A stretch of 64,000 nucleotides of DNA from Pseudomonas entomophila. Its GTDB lineage: Bacteria > Pseudomonadota > Gammaproteobacteria > Pseudomonadales > Pseudomonadaceae. A program made the translations under genes and the position numbers. Where the stretch lies: positions 62,001 to 126,000 of the forward strand of contig NZ_JARPQB010000012.1 in assembly GCF_029478665.1 (NCBI RefSeq). Reading direction: 5' to 3'. The notes beneath the pieces are model-generated. The model saw only the letters and a program-made list of their open reading frames with translations. It did not search any database and had not been told where the DNA came from. This document shows, piece after piece, positions 26,555-36,200 of the stretch. Position 1 is the stretch's first letter. Each line of letters begins with the position of its first letter.

Positions 26555-27490
26555 ATGCCTTTCGAACTGGATGACCGCCTGGTGATTGGCGTCGCCTCTA
26601 GCGCGGTGTTCGACCTGAGCGAGTCCGACGCGGTGTTTCGCCGCGACGGCGAGGCCCAGTACCGCAAATACCAGGAGCAGCACCTCGCGGTGCCCTTGGG
26701 CAAAGGCATTGCTTACCCCTTCATCAAGCGCTTGCTGGCCCTCAACGACCTGCGCGATGACCCGGAAGATCCGCTGGTGGAAGTGGTGCTGCTGTCGCAG
26801 AACGACCCGGACACCGGCTTGCGGGTGATGAAGACCATCGGCCATTACGGGCTCAACATGACCCGGGCCATCTTCACCCAGGGCCGCTCGCCCTACGAAT
26901 ACATCCCGGCGTTGAACATCGCGCTGTTCCTGTCCGCCGACAAGCAGCACGTCGACGCGGCCATCAAGGCGGGTTACCCCGCGGGCCAGGTGCTCGACTC
27001 CAAGTTCGATGACGACGAAAGCGACGACAACCTGCGCATCGCCTTCGACTTCGACGGCGTGTTGGCGGGAGACGAGTCGGAAGCGGTGATGCAATCGGGC
27101 GGGCTGGACAGCTTTCACGCCCACGAAGTGATGAACGTCGCCCAGCCGCACAATCCGGGGCCATTGAAGGAGTTCTTCGTGCGCATCGCGCGCATCCAGG
27201 CGGCGGAGGAGCAGTACAAACTCGAGCACCCCGGCTACGAGAACCGCTTGCGGGTATCGATCGTCACCGCGCGCAACGCGCCTTCCCATGAACGTGCGCT
27301 GAACACCCTGAAAAGCTGGGGGGTGATGGCCAACGACGCGTTCTTCCTCGGGGGTATCGAGAAGCGGCGGGTGTTGCAAGTACTCAAGCCACACATCTTC
27401 TTCGATGACCAGTCGGGGCACCTGAAGAGCACCAGCACCGTGGTGCCCTCGGTACACATCCCCTTCGGCGTGACCAACCGATCACGGTAG
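26555..27490 (+). CDS. 5'-nucleotidase (cytosolic 5'-nucleotidase I family)
   Basis: A 311-residue protein of the 5'-nucleotidase family (cN-I type) that removes phosphate from nucleoside monophosphates. Key segments: VIGVASSAVFDLSE near the N-terminus, SQNDPDTGLRV, the HAD-like motif RIAFDFDGVLAGDESE (nucleophile Asp of DFDG) and VSIVTARNAP, then HIFFDDQSGH. The ATG at 26555 was chosen because family similarity starts there; the frame is open further upstream but overlaps the MOSC gene. The stop is followed by a REP pair. Confidence 0.9.
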   Translation: MPFELDDRLVIGVASSAVFDLSESDAVFRRDGEAQYRKYQEQHLAVPLGKGIAYPFIKRLLALNDLRDDPEDPLVEVVLLSQNDPDTGLRVMKTIGHYGLNMTRAIFTQGRSPYEYIPALNIALFLSADKQHVDAAIKAGYPAGQVLDSKFDDDESDDNLRIAFDFDGVLAGDESEAVMQSGGLDSFHAHEVMNVAQPHNPGPLKEFFVRIARIQAAEEQYKLEHPGYENRLRVSIVTARNAPSHERALNTLKSWGVMANDAFFLGGIEKRRVLQVLKPHIFFDDQSGHLKSTSTVVPSVHIPFGVTNRSR

Positions 27491-27574
27491 GAGCCAGCCT
27501 TGCTGGCGAACCGGGCCAATGCCGATCTCTGGTCCGTGCGCGAAGCTGTTCGCCAGCAAGGCTGGCTCCTACAG
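27487..27574. repeat. REP pair between convergent genes
   Basis: GTAGGAGCCAGCCTTGCTGG and CCAGCAAGGCTGGCTCCTAC are perfect opposed arms. It begins in the nucleotidase stop codon region and ends before the SH3-domain gene. Confidence 0.88.
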
Positions 27575-27591
27575 GGGGGGCATGCCTGGTT

Positions 27592-28242
27592 TCAGAACCA
27601 GCGATCATTGCGCTTGCGGCCACGGGTCAGCGCCGGCAGGATCAACCCCACCAGCAGCCCGGCACCGGCGATGCTGCCACCGTAGACCATGTAGCGCATC
27701 ATCACCTGCTTGTTCTCATCGCCCAGGCGCGCCTGGGTATCGCGCAGGGTCGACTGGCTTTGTTCCAGCTGTTCGTTGAGTGCCTTGTTGCGGGTTTCCA
27801 GCTCGTCGATCAGCGCCTTGCGCGAATCAAGGGTTTCCTGCATGCCCTGCACACGGCTCTTCCAACTGTCATCGATGGTCTTGAGCTGGCCGGACAACTC
27901 CGCCACCTGGGCGTCGAGCTGTGGCAGGCGCTCGTTCTGCCCCGGGACCGCCTGCAGGTCGCTGGTGAGGATCCACACCAGGTCGCCGCTTTGCCCACGC
28001 ACCTGGCTGTAGTTGCCCTGGGTGGTCTGCAGCGTGACCTTCTGCCCGGACTTGAGCGTGCCGACAATGCGGTGGCCATCGGTGGGGCCACTGCGCACAT
28101 AGGTGCTCAGGCTGTCGCTGACCCAGCGCGCATCGCTGGCCGGTTCTTCGGCGTGGGCGGGCGCGGCCAGGGCGATCAGGGCGGCGATCAGGCCGCCGCG
28201 CAGGGCGGGCAGGGCGGAGGAGGCAGGCTGGTTTTCTGGCAT
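27592..28242 (-). CDS. SH3-domain protein with coiled coil and C-terminal membrane anchor (TIGR04211 type)
   Basis: A 216-residue protein from the ATG at 28242. A signal peptide (IAALIALAAPAHA, about residues 19-31) is followed by a bacterial SH3 domain (STYVRSGPTDGHRIVGTLKSG), a coiled coil (residues ~105-185), and a membrane segment (SIAGAGLLVGLILPAL) with a positive tail. It should sit in the periplasm tethered to the inner membrane. E. coli YgiM has this architecture; its role is not well understood. Confidence 0.9.
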   Translation of the reverse strand: MPENQPASSALPALRGGLIAALIALAAPAHAEEPASDARWVSDSLSTYVRSGPTDGHRIVGTLKSGQKVTLQTTQGNYSQVRGQSGDLVWILTSDLQAVPGQNERLPQLDAQVAELSGQLKTIDDSWKSRVQGMQETLDSRKALIDELETRNKALNEQLEQSQSTLRDTQARLGDENKQVMMRYMVYGGSIAGAGLLVGLILPALTRGRKRNDRWF

Positions 28243-28439
28243 GGTGATCTTCGCTGCAACAGGACAAATAAAGGCCCGATGACTGGGCCGGCGATCCGGT
28301 CGGGTGGGTTGACCGTCAGCGAAAGACCGCATTTTTGTAGGCAGGTTCACTGCTTGCGGCGGGAATTGTCTGCAGAATGTTGCTTGATGCGATGCATGCG
28401 GGGGCACGGTGGGCGCCATCAAGCGCCCACGGCGGGGTA

Positions 28440-28607
28440 TCAGCGGGTGGCGGACTTGCCATCCAGGCGGGCCTGCTCCAGCAGCAGGTTCAGTTGCGCG
28501 ACCTGCTGGCGCAACTGGTCACGTTCATCCTTCAGTTGGCGCAGTTCGTCACGGCGCACGGTCACATAGAGGGTCTGGGTGGGAGTGGCAGGCATCAAGG
28601 TACCCAT
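28440..28607 (-). CDS. Small coiled-coil protein
   Basis: A 55-residue protein from the ATG at 28607, which is preceded by GAGG at 6 nt. After a short N-terminus ([17 protein letters not shown]) it is a leucine-heptad coiled coil ([20 protein letters not shown]). Function unknown. It lies between the SH3-domain gene and gnd, in the opposite direction to gnd. Confidence 0.75.
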   Translation of the reverse strand: MGTLMPATPTQTLYVTVRRDELRQLKDERDQLRQQVAQLNLLLEQARLDGKSATR

Positions 28608-28804
28608 TGGCACACCTCGCTTGGCTGGTGACATTCAAAAGCGTAGACGCTTCAGGCGGCGCGCATTCTGAATTCTTTGCAGGCCCTTTGGAACTTTTTT
28701 GTTTATCGTTGTCACCCCGTTCGTCGGTGAACCCTCGAGCGGATCGCTGGACTAATCTGAAATCTTCAAATGTTGTCATCCAAATCCAAGGGGAGCGTCG
28801 GCAC

Positions 28805-29788
28805 ATGCAACTGGGAATCATCGGGCTGGGCCGCATGGGCGGCAATATCGCAAGGCGCCTGATGCGCGATGGCCATCGCACCGTGGTCCATGATCGCAGC
28901 CGCGAGGCCATCACCGCGTTGGAAGGCGAGGGCGCGCAAGGGGCCCACGACCTCGGCGCGCTGGTGCAGAAGCTCAAGGCGCCACGCGCGGTGTGGGTCA
29001 TGCTGCCCGCTGGCGAGCCTACCGAGCAGACCATCGCCCAACTGGCCGAGCTGCTCGAGCCGGGCGACGCGATCATCGATGGCGGCAACACCTTCTACAA
29101 GGATGACGTGCGCCGTGCCGCCGAGCTGGCCAAGCGCGGCCTGCACTACCTCGACGTCGGCACCTCTGGCGGCGTGTGGGGCCTGGACCGCGGCTACTGC
29201 ATGATGATCGGTGGCGAGAAGGCGGTGTTCGAACGTCTGGAACCGCTGTTCAAGACCCTGGCCCCCGGTGTCGGCGATATCCCGCGCACCCAGGGGCGCA
29301 CGGGCGAGCATGACCGCGCCGAGCACGGCTACATCCATGCCGGCCCGCCCGGCGCCGGCCACTACGTGAAAATGGTCCACAACGGTATCGAGTACGGCCT
29401 GATGCAGGCCTACGCAGAAGGCTTCGACCTGTTGCGCAGCAAGGGCGGCAACGAGCTGCCGGAAGACCAGCGCTTCGACCTCAACGTGGCGGAAATCGCC
29501 GAGGTGTGGCGCCGTGGCAGCGTGGTCACCTCCTGGCTGCTGGACTTGACCGCCGATGCGCTGGTCGCCGATCCGCAGCTCAGCGAATTCAGCGGCTCGG
29601 TCTCCGACAGCGGCGAAGGGCGCTGGACCATCGATGCCGCCGTCGAGCAGGCCGTACCGGTACCGGTATTGTCCAGCGCACTGTTCGCCCGCTTCCGTTC
29701 GCGCCAGCAACAGGGCACCTACGGCGACAAGATCCTCTCCGCCATGCGCCTGGGCTTTGGCGGCCACGTCGAGAAGAAGGGCGAATGA
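28805..29788 (+). CDS. gnd: 6-phosphogluconate dehydrogenase, decarboxylating (short form)
   Basis: A 327-residue enzyme that oxidises 6-phosphogluconate to ribulose 5-phosphate and CO2. Rossmann motif [13 protein letters not shown] at the N-terminus; catalytic region [19 protein letters not shown] with the Lys and His-Asn pair. The short form (about 300-330 residues, versus ~470) belongs to the GntZ/YqeC-like class, often NAD-dependent. The stop overlaps the zwf start (ATGA), so the two pentose-phosphate enzymes are translationally coupled. Confidence 0.95.
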   Translation: MQLGIIGLGRMGGNIARRLMRDGHRTVVHDRSREAITALEGEGAQGAHDLGALVQKLKAPRAVWVMLPAGEPTEQTIAQLAELLEPGDAIIDGGNTFYKDDVRRAAELAKRGLHYLDVGTSGGVWGLDRGYCMMIGGEKAVFERLEPLFKTLAPGVGDIPRTQGRTGEHDRAEHGYIHAGPPGAGHYVKMVHNGIEYGLMQAYAEGFDLLRSKGGNELPEDQRFDLNVAEIAEVWRRGSVVTSWLLDLTADALVADPQLSEFSGSVSDSGEGRWTIDAAVEQAVPVPVLSSALFARFRSRQQQGTYGDKILSAMRLGFGGHVEKKGE

Positions 29789-31281
29789 CCAAGCAGACGA
29801 TCCCTGCCGCGCCGCCTTGCACGCTGTTCCTGTTCGGCGCCAATGGCGACCTGGTCAAGCGCCTGCTGATGCCGGCGCTGTACAACCTGGCCCGCGATGG
29901 CCTGCTCGACCGCAACCTGCGTATCGTCGGGGTCGACCACAATCCCGCTACCGCCGAAGCTTTCGCCGAGCGCCTGCATGCCTTCATGCAGGAGCGCGAC
30001 AAGGGGCGTGAAGGTGATGAGCGCTGCCTCGATGCCGCGCTCTGGGAGCGCCTGGCCAAGCGCATCGACTACCAGACCGGTGATTTTCTCGACCCCGAGA
30101 CTTACCAGGCCTTGGCGGCGCGCATCGACGCGACCCGCCACGGCAACGCCATCTTCTACCTGGCCACCTCGCCACGCTTCTTCCCCGAGGTGGCCCAGCG
30201 CCTGGGCGCGGCCGGCCTGCTCGACGAGTCCGCCGGCGGTTTTCGCCGGGTGGTGGTGGAGAAACCCTTCGGCACCGACCTGGCCAGTGCCGAGGCGCTC
30301 AACGCTTGCCTGCTCAAGGTGATGAGCGAGCGGCAGATCTACCGTATCGACCATTACCTCGGTAAAGAGACGGTACAGAACATCCTGGTCAGCCGTTTCT
30401 CCAACGGCCTGTTCGAGGCGTTCTGGAACAACCACTACATCGATCACGTGCAGATCACCGCCGCCGAGACCGTCGGCGTCGAGACCCGTGGCGCCTTCTA
30501 CGACAGTACCGGCGCTTTGCGCGACATGGTGCCCAACCACCTGTTCCAGTTGCTGGCGATGGTCGCGATGGAGCCGCCCGCTGCGTTCGGCGCCGACGCC
30601 GTGCGTGGCGAGAAGGCCAAGGTGATCGGTGCCATTCGCCCCTGGTCGGCGAAGATGGCCTTGAAGAACTCCGTGCGTGGCCAGTACACCGCGGGCAAGC
30701 AACTGCCGGGCTACCGTGAAGAACCTAACGTCGACAAGGGCAGCCAGACCGAAACCTATGTCGCGCTCAAGGTGATGATCGACAACTGGCGCTGGGCCGG
30801 GGTGCCGTTCTACCTGCGCACCGGCAAACGCATGAGCGTGCGCGACACCGAGATCGCCATCTGCTTCAAGCCCGCGCCCTATGCCCAGTTCCGCGAAAGC
30901 GAGCTGGAGCGGCCCAAGCCCAACTACCTGAAGATCCAGATCCAGCCCAACGAGGGTATGTGGTTCGACCTGCAGGCCAAGCGCCCGGGGCCGGAGCTGG
31001 TGATGGAGAACGTCGAGCTGGGGTTCGCCTACAAGGACTTCTTCAAGATGACCCCGGCGACCGGGTACGAAACCCTGATCTACGACTGCCTCACCGGCGA
31101 CCAGACCCTGTTCCAGCGTGCCGACAACATCGAGAACGGTTGGCGCGCCGTGCAGCCGTTCCTCGATGCCTGGGCGGGCGAGGGCAGCGAGGTGCATGGT
31201 TATCCGGCAGGCGAGGATGGCCCGCAGGCGGGCAACGAGCTGCTGGCGCGCGACAAGCGCGAGTGGCACACGTTGGGCTGA
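29785..31281 (+). CDS. zwf: Glucose-6-phosphate 1-dehydrogenase
   Basis: A 498-residue enzyme that oxidises glucose 6-phosphate to 6-phosphogluconolactone. The dinucleotide-binding motif is [20 protein letters not shown] (Asn in place of the usual Ser of GASGDL, and Val-Lys-Arg), the catalytic motif [13 protein letters not shown], and EKPFGTDL before it. The start ATG overlaps the gnd stop by 4 nt. A GH15 gene follows after a REP. Pseudomonas usually has several zwf isozymes; this is the one linked to gnd. The cofactor preference cannot be decided from this reading. Confidence 0.95.
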   Translation: MTKQTIPAAPPCTLFLFGANGDLVKRLLMPALYNLARDGLLDRNLRIVGVDHNPATAEAFAERLHAFMQERDKGREGDERCLDAALWERLAKRIDYQTGDFLDPETYQALAARIDATRHGNAIFYLATSPRFFPEVAQRLGAAGLLDESAGGFRRVVVEKPFGTDLASAEALNACLLKVMSERQIYRIDHYLGKETVQNILVSRFSNGLFEAFWNNHYIDHVQITAAETVGVETRGAFYDSTGALRDMVPNHLFQLLAMVAMEPPAAFGADAVRGEKAKVIGAIRPWSAKMALKNSVRGQYTAGKQLPGYREEPNVDKGSQTETYVALKVMIDNWRWAGVPFYLRTGKRMSVRDTEIAICFKPAPYAQFRESELERPKPNYLKIQIQPNEGMWFDLQAKRPGPELVMENVELGFAYKDFFKMTPATGYETLIYDCLTGDQTLFQRADNIENGWRAVQPFLDAWAGEGSEVHGYPAGEDGPQAGNELLARDKREWHTLG

Positions 31282-31288
31282 AGTACCT

Positions 31289-31353
31289 GTTCGCCGGCAA
31301 GCCGGCTCCTGCAAAACGACGCGCAACCTGCAGGCGCCGGCTTGCCGGCGAAC
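31289..31353. repeat. REP pair
   Basis: GTTCGCCGGCAAGCCGGCTC and GCCGGCTTGCCGGCGAAC are opposed arms in the 160-bp gap between zwf and the GH15 gene. Confidence 0.8.
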
Positions 31354-31441
31354 CGCCCTCGAGCGCAACGCGCTCACTCAAGCGGAACACCCACCCGATC
31401 CAGGCATCCAACACTCCAGGTGCACGCCACCAGGAGCCCGG

Positions 31442-33235
31442 ATGCCTGCCCCGATCGAAGACTACGCCCTCATCGGCAACTGCCGCAGCGCCGCCCTGGT
31501 CAACCGCGACGGCGCCCTCGACTGGCTGTGCCTGCCGCGCTTCGACGCCCCGGCCGTGTTCGCGGCACTGCTGGGCAACGAAGAAAACGGCCGCTGGCGC
31601 CTGGCCCCCAGCGACCCGGTCGAGCGCACCACCCGCCAATACCTCGAAGACACCCTGGTGCTGGAAACCAGCTGGACCACTGCCAGCGGCCACGCCCGGG
31701 TGCTCGATTGCATGCCCCTGGGCGATGGCAACGCCGTGCTGCGCATCGTTGAAGGCCTGGCCGGCGAAACCGCCTTCGAGATGGACCTGGTGCTGCGCTT
31801 CGACTACGGCCGCAGCGTGCCCTGGGTGGAAAAGCTCGACGCGTTGACCCTCAGCGCCGTCGCCGGCCCCGATCGCCTGGTCCTGCGCAGTACCACCGAA
31901 ACCCACGGCCGCGACCAACACAGCGTCGCGCGTTTTCGCGTCCGCGCCGGCGAGCGCCAGGTCTTCAGCCTTTGCCACCAGCCTTCGCACCTGCCTGTGC
32001 AGCCTGGCTTGGATGCCGACCACGCCCTGGCGCAGACCATCGATCAGTGGCAGGCCTTCGCCGCCCGCTGCCCCGACGTCGGCCCCCACACCGCCCTGGT
32101 GCGCCGCTCATTGCTGACGCTCAAGGCCATGACCTACGCACCCACTGGCGGCATGGTCGCCGCCGTCACCACCTCGTTGCCCGAGCGCGTCGGCGGCGAG
32201 CGCAACTGGGACTACCGCTACTGCTGGCTGCGCGACGCCACCATGACCCTGCTGGCGTTCATGAACCTCGGTTACTTCGACGAAGCCCAGGCCTGGCGCG
32301 AATGGCTGCTGCGCTCGGTGGCCGGCAATCCCGAGCAGATGCAGATCATGTATGGCCTGGCGGGGGAGCGCGACCTGCCCGAGTTCACCTTGCCCTGGCT
32401 GGCGGGCTACGAGCGCTCGCAGCCCGTGCGCGTGGGCAACGCCGCCTCCGAGCAGCGCCAGCTCGACATCTACGGCGAACTTGCCGATGCCATGGCCCAG
32501 GCGATCAAGGGAGGCTTGCCACGTCACCCGCGCAGCGCTGCCATCTCCCGGGCGATCCTGCCCTGGGTGGAGCGCATCTGGCGCGAGCCCGACGAAGGTC
32601 TGTGGGAAGTGCGCGGCGGTCGCCAGCACTTCGTCCACTCCAAGGTCATGGCTTGGGTTGCCTTCGACCGCGCCGCGGGGCTGGCCGATACCACCGAGGA
32701 CGGTCGCGAGCACAGCCGCCACTATCGCCAGGTGGCCGACGAGATCCATCGCGAGGTCTGCGCCCTTGGTCTGGACACCCAGGGCAGGTTCTTCGTGCAG
32801 GCCTACGGTTCGGCCGAACTTGACGCCAGTCTGTTGCAGATCGCACTGACCGGGTTCCTGCCGGCCGATGATCCCAGGTTCCTGCACACCCTCGAGCAAA
32901 TCGAGCGGCGGTTGCTACGTAACGGGTTGCTGCTGCGCTATGACAGCGACAGCTGCAGCGACGGCCTGACGCCGGGGGAGGGGACGTTCCTGGTGTGTTC
33001 TTTCTGGCTGGCGGATGTGTATGTGCTGCTGGGGCGACGGGAGGAGGCCCAGGCGTTGTATGCGCGGTTGACGGGGTTGTGCAACGACGTCGGCTTGCTG
33101 GCCGAACAGTACGACCCGGCGGGCAAGCGGATGCTGGGGAATTTCCCGCAGGCGTTCAGCCATATAGGAATCATTAATACGGCGTTGAACCTGCACCGGG
33201 CGCAGTGTCCGGTGCGGGATCGGGTAAATCGATAG
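31442..33235 (+). CDS. Glycoside hydrolase family 15 protein (glucoamylase/trehalase-like)
   Basis: A 597-residue enzyme: N-terminal beta domain (IEDYALIGNCRSAALVNRDGALDWLCLPRF is characteristic) and a C-terminal (alpha/alpha)6 catalytic domain with GGERNWDYRYCWLRDATM and the second acidic motif LTPGEGTFLVCSFWL. It probably hydrolyses an alpha-glucan or trehalose from the non-reducing end to glucose. The location after gnd-zwf suggests that the glucose released feeds the pentose phosphate/Entner-Doudoroff route. There is no signal peptide, so it acts inside the cell. Start chosen because the family begins MPxxIEDYALIG. Confidence 0.92.
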   Translation: MPAPIEDYALIGNCRSAALVNRDGALDWLCLPRFDAPAVFAALLGNEENGRWRLAPSDPVERTTRQYLEDTLVLETSWTTASGHARVLDCMPLGDGNAVLRIVEGLAGETAFEMDLVLRFDYGRSVPWVEKLDALTLSAVAGPDRLVLRSTTETHGRDQHSVARFRVRAGERQVFSLCHQPSHLPVQPGLDADHALAQTIDQWQAFAARCPDVGPHTALVRRSLLTLKAMTYAPTGGMVAAVTTSLPERVGGERNWDYRYCWLRDATMTLLAFMNLGYFDEAQAWREWLLRSVAGNPEQMQIMYGLAGERDLPEFTLPWLAGYERSQPVRVGNAASEQRQLDIYGELADAMAQAIKGGLPRHPRSAAISRAILPWVERIWREPDEGLWEVRGGRQHFVHSKVMAWVAFDRAAGLADTTEDGREHSRHYRQVADEIHREVCALGLDTQGRFFVQAYGSAELDASLLQIALTGFLPADDPRFLHTLEQIERRLLRNGLLLRYDSDSCSDGLTPGEGTFLVCSFWLADVYVLLGRREEAQALYARLTGLCNDVGLLAEQYDPAGKRMLGNFPQAFSHIGIINTALNLHRAQCPVRDRVNR

Positions 33236-33299
33236 CGCAAACAGGGAGACTACCTGGCTCTCCAACTCGGTCGAGTAGAAAAGTCCAATGAGGCAACTA

Positions 33300-34376
33300 C
33301 TACTCGTAGTAGCCCACCGTGTCTCTCAAGCGGTCAGCGAATTCGTAGATGTCATCCAGGGAGCTGATGGGGTGGCGTGTTTCGTTTTTGTCTTTGTCGA
33401 AAATACCAATGTATTTTTGTGAGCGATTGAAGTGGAGCCGTGTAATAGGTTTTCGGTTGTTATCATCGAGCAGGATGCCGAAGTAACTTTGGGTGTCACG
33501 GTGTACGACGCGCTTGGCATCAACCGCCGTTCGAACAATGGCCTTCACAATGTGAAAACCCTCAAGCTCTTCCATGGTCGTCTGAACGCGGTCTTCTGCG
33601 GCGTTGGGCTCTCCACCCTGAGCTTCGGAAACCACTTGTTCGGCAGGGGTCGGATAGGAAACGCCACTCATCGCTGACTTCAATCGATCATTGATCTGGT
33701 CATTCAGGAACTGAGAGGCTGCCTTGCGCGTCAGAAGGCTGAACTGTTCTCGGACCTTTTGCGTGATTACTCCGTCATAGACCCGCGAAGCGAAGAATTT
33801 TATAAAGTCGTCGTCCGGCTGACTGAATTGTGACGCAATGACACGCTTTATTTGGCCGACGTACTTTAGTTCACCGGCGGCATTGATAATGGAGTCGACG
33901 TCGAAAGCAGACTTCGTAAGTTTCTGGAGCTCAGGAATGACATGCTCGTCAATATCGAGAAGGTCGATTTCCAAGAAGGGCTTCTCATCCATCTTGTTGG
34001 GGGCGTCAAGGTCGGTGAAAAAGCGATAGTGCCGGCCGTTTGTCAGGATAGAGATTCGCGCTGTTGTAACATGGAAGTATCGGAATAGCTGGCTTGCATG
34101 GTTGATGTTAAGCGGCTCACCAATTTTTTTGGTCTCGATCAGAATCTGAATTTCACCATTCTTCAGAATGGCGTAGTCAATCTTTTCACCTTTCTTGGTA
34201 CCGACGTCGCAAACGTATTCCGGCACAACCTCCGATGGGTCAAAGACGTCATAGCCGAGGACAGAGTGGATGAAGGGCATGACAAAAGCTGTTTTGGTAG
34301 CTTCTTCGGTCTGAATGGTGGCTGCCAGTTGATTGACCTTCGCTGCCATTGAGTTGAGGCGTTCTACAAATTCCAT
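33300..34376 (-). CDS. Lone HsdR N-terminal-type nuclease-like protein
   Basis: A 358-residue protein from the ATG at 34376 (GGAG at 6 nt). The N-terminal ~160 residues match the type I restriction enzyme R-protein N-terminal domain (HSDR_N_2), with a PD-(D/E)xK-like core at D67, E81 and K83 (KIDYAILKNG and ILIETKK). There is no helicase domain, and no hsdM or hsdS nearby. The C-terminal half has a conserved-looking region ending FNRSQKYIGIFDKDKNETRH. Composition is lower in GC than the flanks. The role may be in defence or DNA repair; unproven. Confidence 0.82.
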   Translation of the reverse strand: MEFVERLNSMAAKVNQLAATIQTEEATKTAFVMPFIHSVLGYDVFDPSEVVPEYVCDVGTKKGEKIDYAILKNGEIQILIETKKIGEPLNINHASQLFRYFHVTTARISILTNGRHYRFFTDLDAPNKMDEKPFLEIDLLDIDEHVIPELQKLTKSAFDVDSIINAAGELKYVGQIKRVIASQFSQPDDDFIKFFASRVYDGVITQKVREQFSLLTRKAASQFLNDQINDRLKSAMSGVSYPTPAEQVVSEAQGGEPNAAEDRVQTTMEELEGFHIVKAIVRTAVDAKRVVHRDTQSYFGILLDDNNRKPITRLHFNRSQKYIGIFDKDKNETRHPISSLDDIYEFADRLRDTVGYYE

Positions 34377-35013
34377 TTGCGCTCCAATACGTGCCGCCCA
34401 CCCGGGCGATAAAGGCAAGACGCTACTACGGCATGCATTAATACCGCTACTGTCAATTTATACATGCTGGATAACCGGCCAGCCAATGAGGATGGGTATC
34501 ATTGCTTGCAATATCACTGTATCGAAGCATGGGGAGTAAAAAATTCTCATTGCTTGTGGTCCGTGTCTGAACCATTAGTTTGCCAGCTTTGCGCCATTCC
34601 TATGGTTCCCTTGCAATCTAGCCCTCTTCAATTTCTTCGAGCCCGAATTAAAGCAGCAGGACGCCGTTGCCTAGCTACGGCATATTAGTATTTCGTTGGA
34701 TTGGCCCTTTGATGGCAGAGTACTGGAGCTCCTAGGTCTGCCGGTTCTCTTCTTCTGCTCAGCAAATTTGTGGATGCCAGCCTGGCTAAATTTATGTGCC
34801 AATGGATTTCCTGTGGTGACCAGCGCCTTGTCGCACTCTTCGCGGGTAAGCCCGTCACCACAAGGAGCGGCGGAGGTTTCCACCGCTGGATGCTGCTGCC
34901 AATGTCTGGTCTGTGCTGATGACCGATTCCCTCATCGGTAGCGTGTCTTTTGGGGCGGTATGTCATCATGCGTGGCCTCACGCTATGACGCCCGAACCGA
35001 AAAGGACCGCTCC
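34377..35013. other. Gene-poor AT-richer gap
   Basis: About 640 bp with no credible gene. Short ORFs here have no ribosome-binding site or recognisable sequence. A weak REP-like pair (CGGGTAAGCCCG, about 34846-34857) is present. I see no clear mobile element ends. Confidence 0.5.
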
Positions 35014-35223
35014 ATGACCTTGACGCCACCCAACGGCCTGCCAGCCTACCGCCTGATCACCGGCAAGGACGACGCCAGCTTCTGCCAGCGTATTTCAGCG
35101 ATCCTTGCAATGGGCTACCAGCTGTATGGTTCGCCCAGCGTAACCTTCGACGCCACCCAAGGGCATGTAGTTGCCGCCCAGGCGGTGCTGTGGCCGGGGC
35201 ATGGTGTGGCTAAGCAGGATTGA
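35014..35223 (+). CDS. DUF1737 domain protein
   Basis: A 69-residue protein with the DUF1737 pattern: LPAYRLITGKDDASFCQRIS followed by GYQLYGSPS and ending with AAQAVLWPG. The function is unknown; such proteins are small and cytosolic. The ATG at 35014 is preceded by AAAGGA. A broken acetyltransferase gene starts 5 bp after its stop, and the two may once have been one transcription unit. Confidence 0.88.
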   Translation: MTLTPPNGLPAYRLITGKDDASFCQRISAILAMGYQLYGSPSVTFDATQGHVVAAQAVLWPGHGVAKQD

Positions 35224-35228
35224 GCGTC

Positions 35229-35560
35229 ATGCACGGCACAATCACCTTGCGCTCGGCTGTGGTCGAGGATGTCACCGAGATGAGCGCGCTGGTCGCCGAA
35301 GCCTATGCTCCCTATGTCGCCAGGATCGGTCGCAAGCCGGCGCCGATGCTGGATGACTATGCACAGGGAAGCGTGACGACAAGGTGTTCGTGGCCGTGCA
35401 GCACACACGTATCGTCGGTGTGCTTGTGTTGCAGCGTGAGGGGCGCGAGTTTCTTCTGGTGAACGTTGCCGTGCTGGCAGCGTGCAAAGGGCAGGTATAG
35501 GCCATTTGTTGATGGCCTGGACCTCGACCCGCGCCTGGGGGGCCTGTACCAGCGAGTTGA
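35229..35560 (+). pseudogene. Frameshifted, truncated GNAT acetyltransferase gene
   Basis: The ATG at 35229 begins a GNAT-like sequence (TLRSAVVEDVTEMSALVAEA, then YVARIGRKPAPMLDDYAQ). At about 35370 the frame must shift to continue as DDKVFVAVQHTRIVGVLVL and REGREFLLVNVAVLAACKGQ, then at ~35490 shift again to give GQGIGHLLMA, the acetyl-CoA loop. After that no similarity remains. Two indels and the missing C-terminal third mean the product is not functional. The intact order of motifs makes the family call itself firm. Confidence 0.75.
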
Positions 35561-35815
35561 TCACCGGGATCCTCCAGTTCCAGTAGCACTCCATGCCAGG
35601 GCGAGGATGGAATTCGCCCTCGAAGGTCGACGCCAATACTCCAGAGCCCGCAGGTGGCGGGGGATGTTGCGCGGTTTCTAGTTGCTCAGGCTGAGTCGTC
35701 GCAAGGGCGGTCCTTCTCAGGGCCATGAAATGGCAGGCGATTATGCGGGCTGCTACAGGCTGATCAAATCCTGTTCATTGACTCGAGCACGGTAATTTTT
35801 TTGTGAGTGGATGTT

Positions 35816-35868
35816 GTGACGCATCGGGTCACATATGGTACTTTGCGATCTGTGACGCATAGAGTCAC
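35816..35868. promoter_or_regulatory. Twin palindromic operator sites upstream of higBA
   Basis: Two copies of GTGACNNNNNNNGTCAC: 35816-35832 (GTGACGCATCGGGTCAC) and 35852-35868 (GTGACGCATAGAGTCAC), with starts 36 bp apart. They differ at three centre positions only. They lie 40-92 bp before the higB start, where antitoxin-toxin complexes of HigBA systems bind to repress their own operon. Binding is inferred. Confidence 0.65.
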
Positions 35869-35907
35869 ACTCGTCCATCCGCACTGAACGGATACGGTGT
35901 GCTCCAC

Positions 35908-36186
35908 ATGATCATCAGCTTTCGTCACAAAGGATTGCGGCTGTTCCACGAAACGGGCAATGCCCGTGGCATCCAGGTTGCCCACACCCAGCGCTTGAGG
36001 CGGCAATTGCAGTTTCTCGACAGTGCCATGGCCGCCGACGACATGGCAGTTCCAGGCTGGCAGTTGCACCCACTAAAAGGCGGGCTCTCGGGCTTCTGGT
36101 CGATCAGCGTGTCAGGCAACTGGCGGTTGGTTTTCCGTTTTGCGGGTGGCGACGTCGAACTGGTCGATTATCTCGACTATCACTGA
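35908..36186 (+). CDS. higB: HigB-type toxin of a type II toxin-antitoxin system
   Basis: A 92-residue RelE/HigB-superfamily ribosome-dependent mRNA interferase. The order ISFRHKGLRLFHETGNARGI, then AVPGWQLHPLKGGLSGFWSI and NWRLVFRF, is diagnostic for the plasmid-maintenance killer (HigB) group, with the basic and aromatic residues of the catalytic cleft. In HigBA the toxin gene comes first, as here. The antitoxin gene starts 14 bp after its stop. The ATG at 35908 is chosen over one three codons upstream by family alignment. Confidence 0.93.
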   Translation: MIISFRHKGLRLFHETGNARGIQVAHTQRLRRQLQFLDSAMAADDMAVPGWQLHPLKGGLSGFWSISVSGNWRLVFRFAGGDVELVDYLDYH

Positions 36187-36200
36187 TCAGGAGGCTCTTC

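Noticed and set aside
34671..34883. Short minus-strand frame in the gap after the HsdR-N gene
   Set aside because: It crosses REP-like sequence, lacks a ribosome-binding site and has no recognisable protein features.
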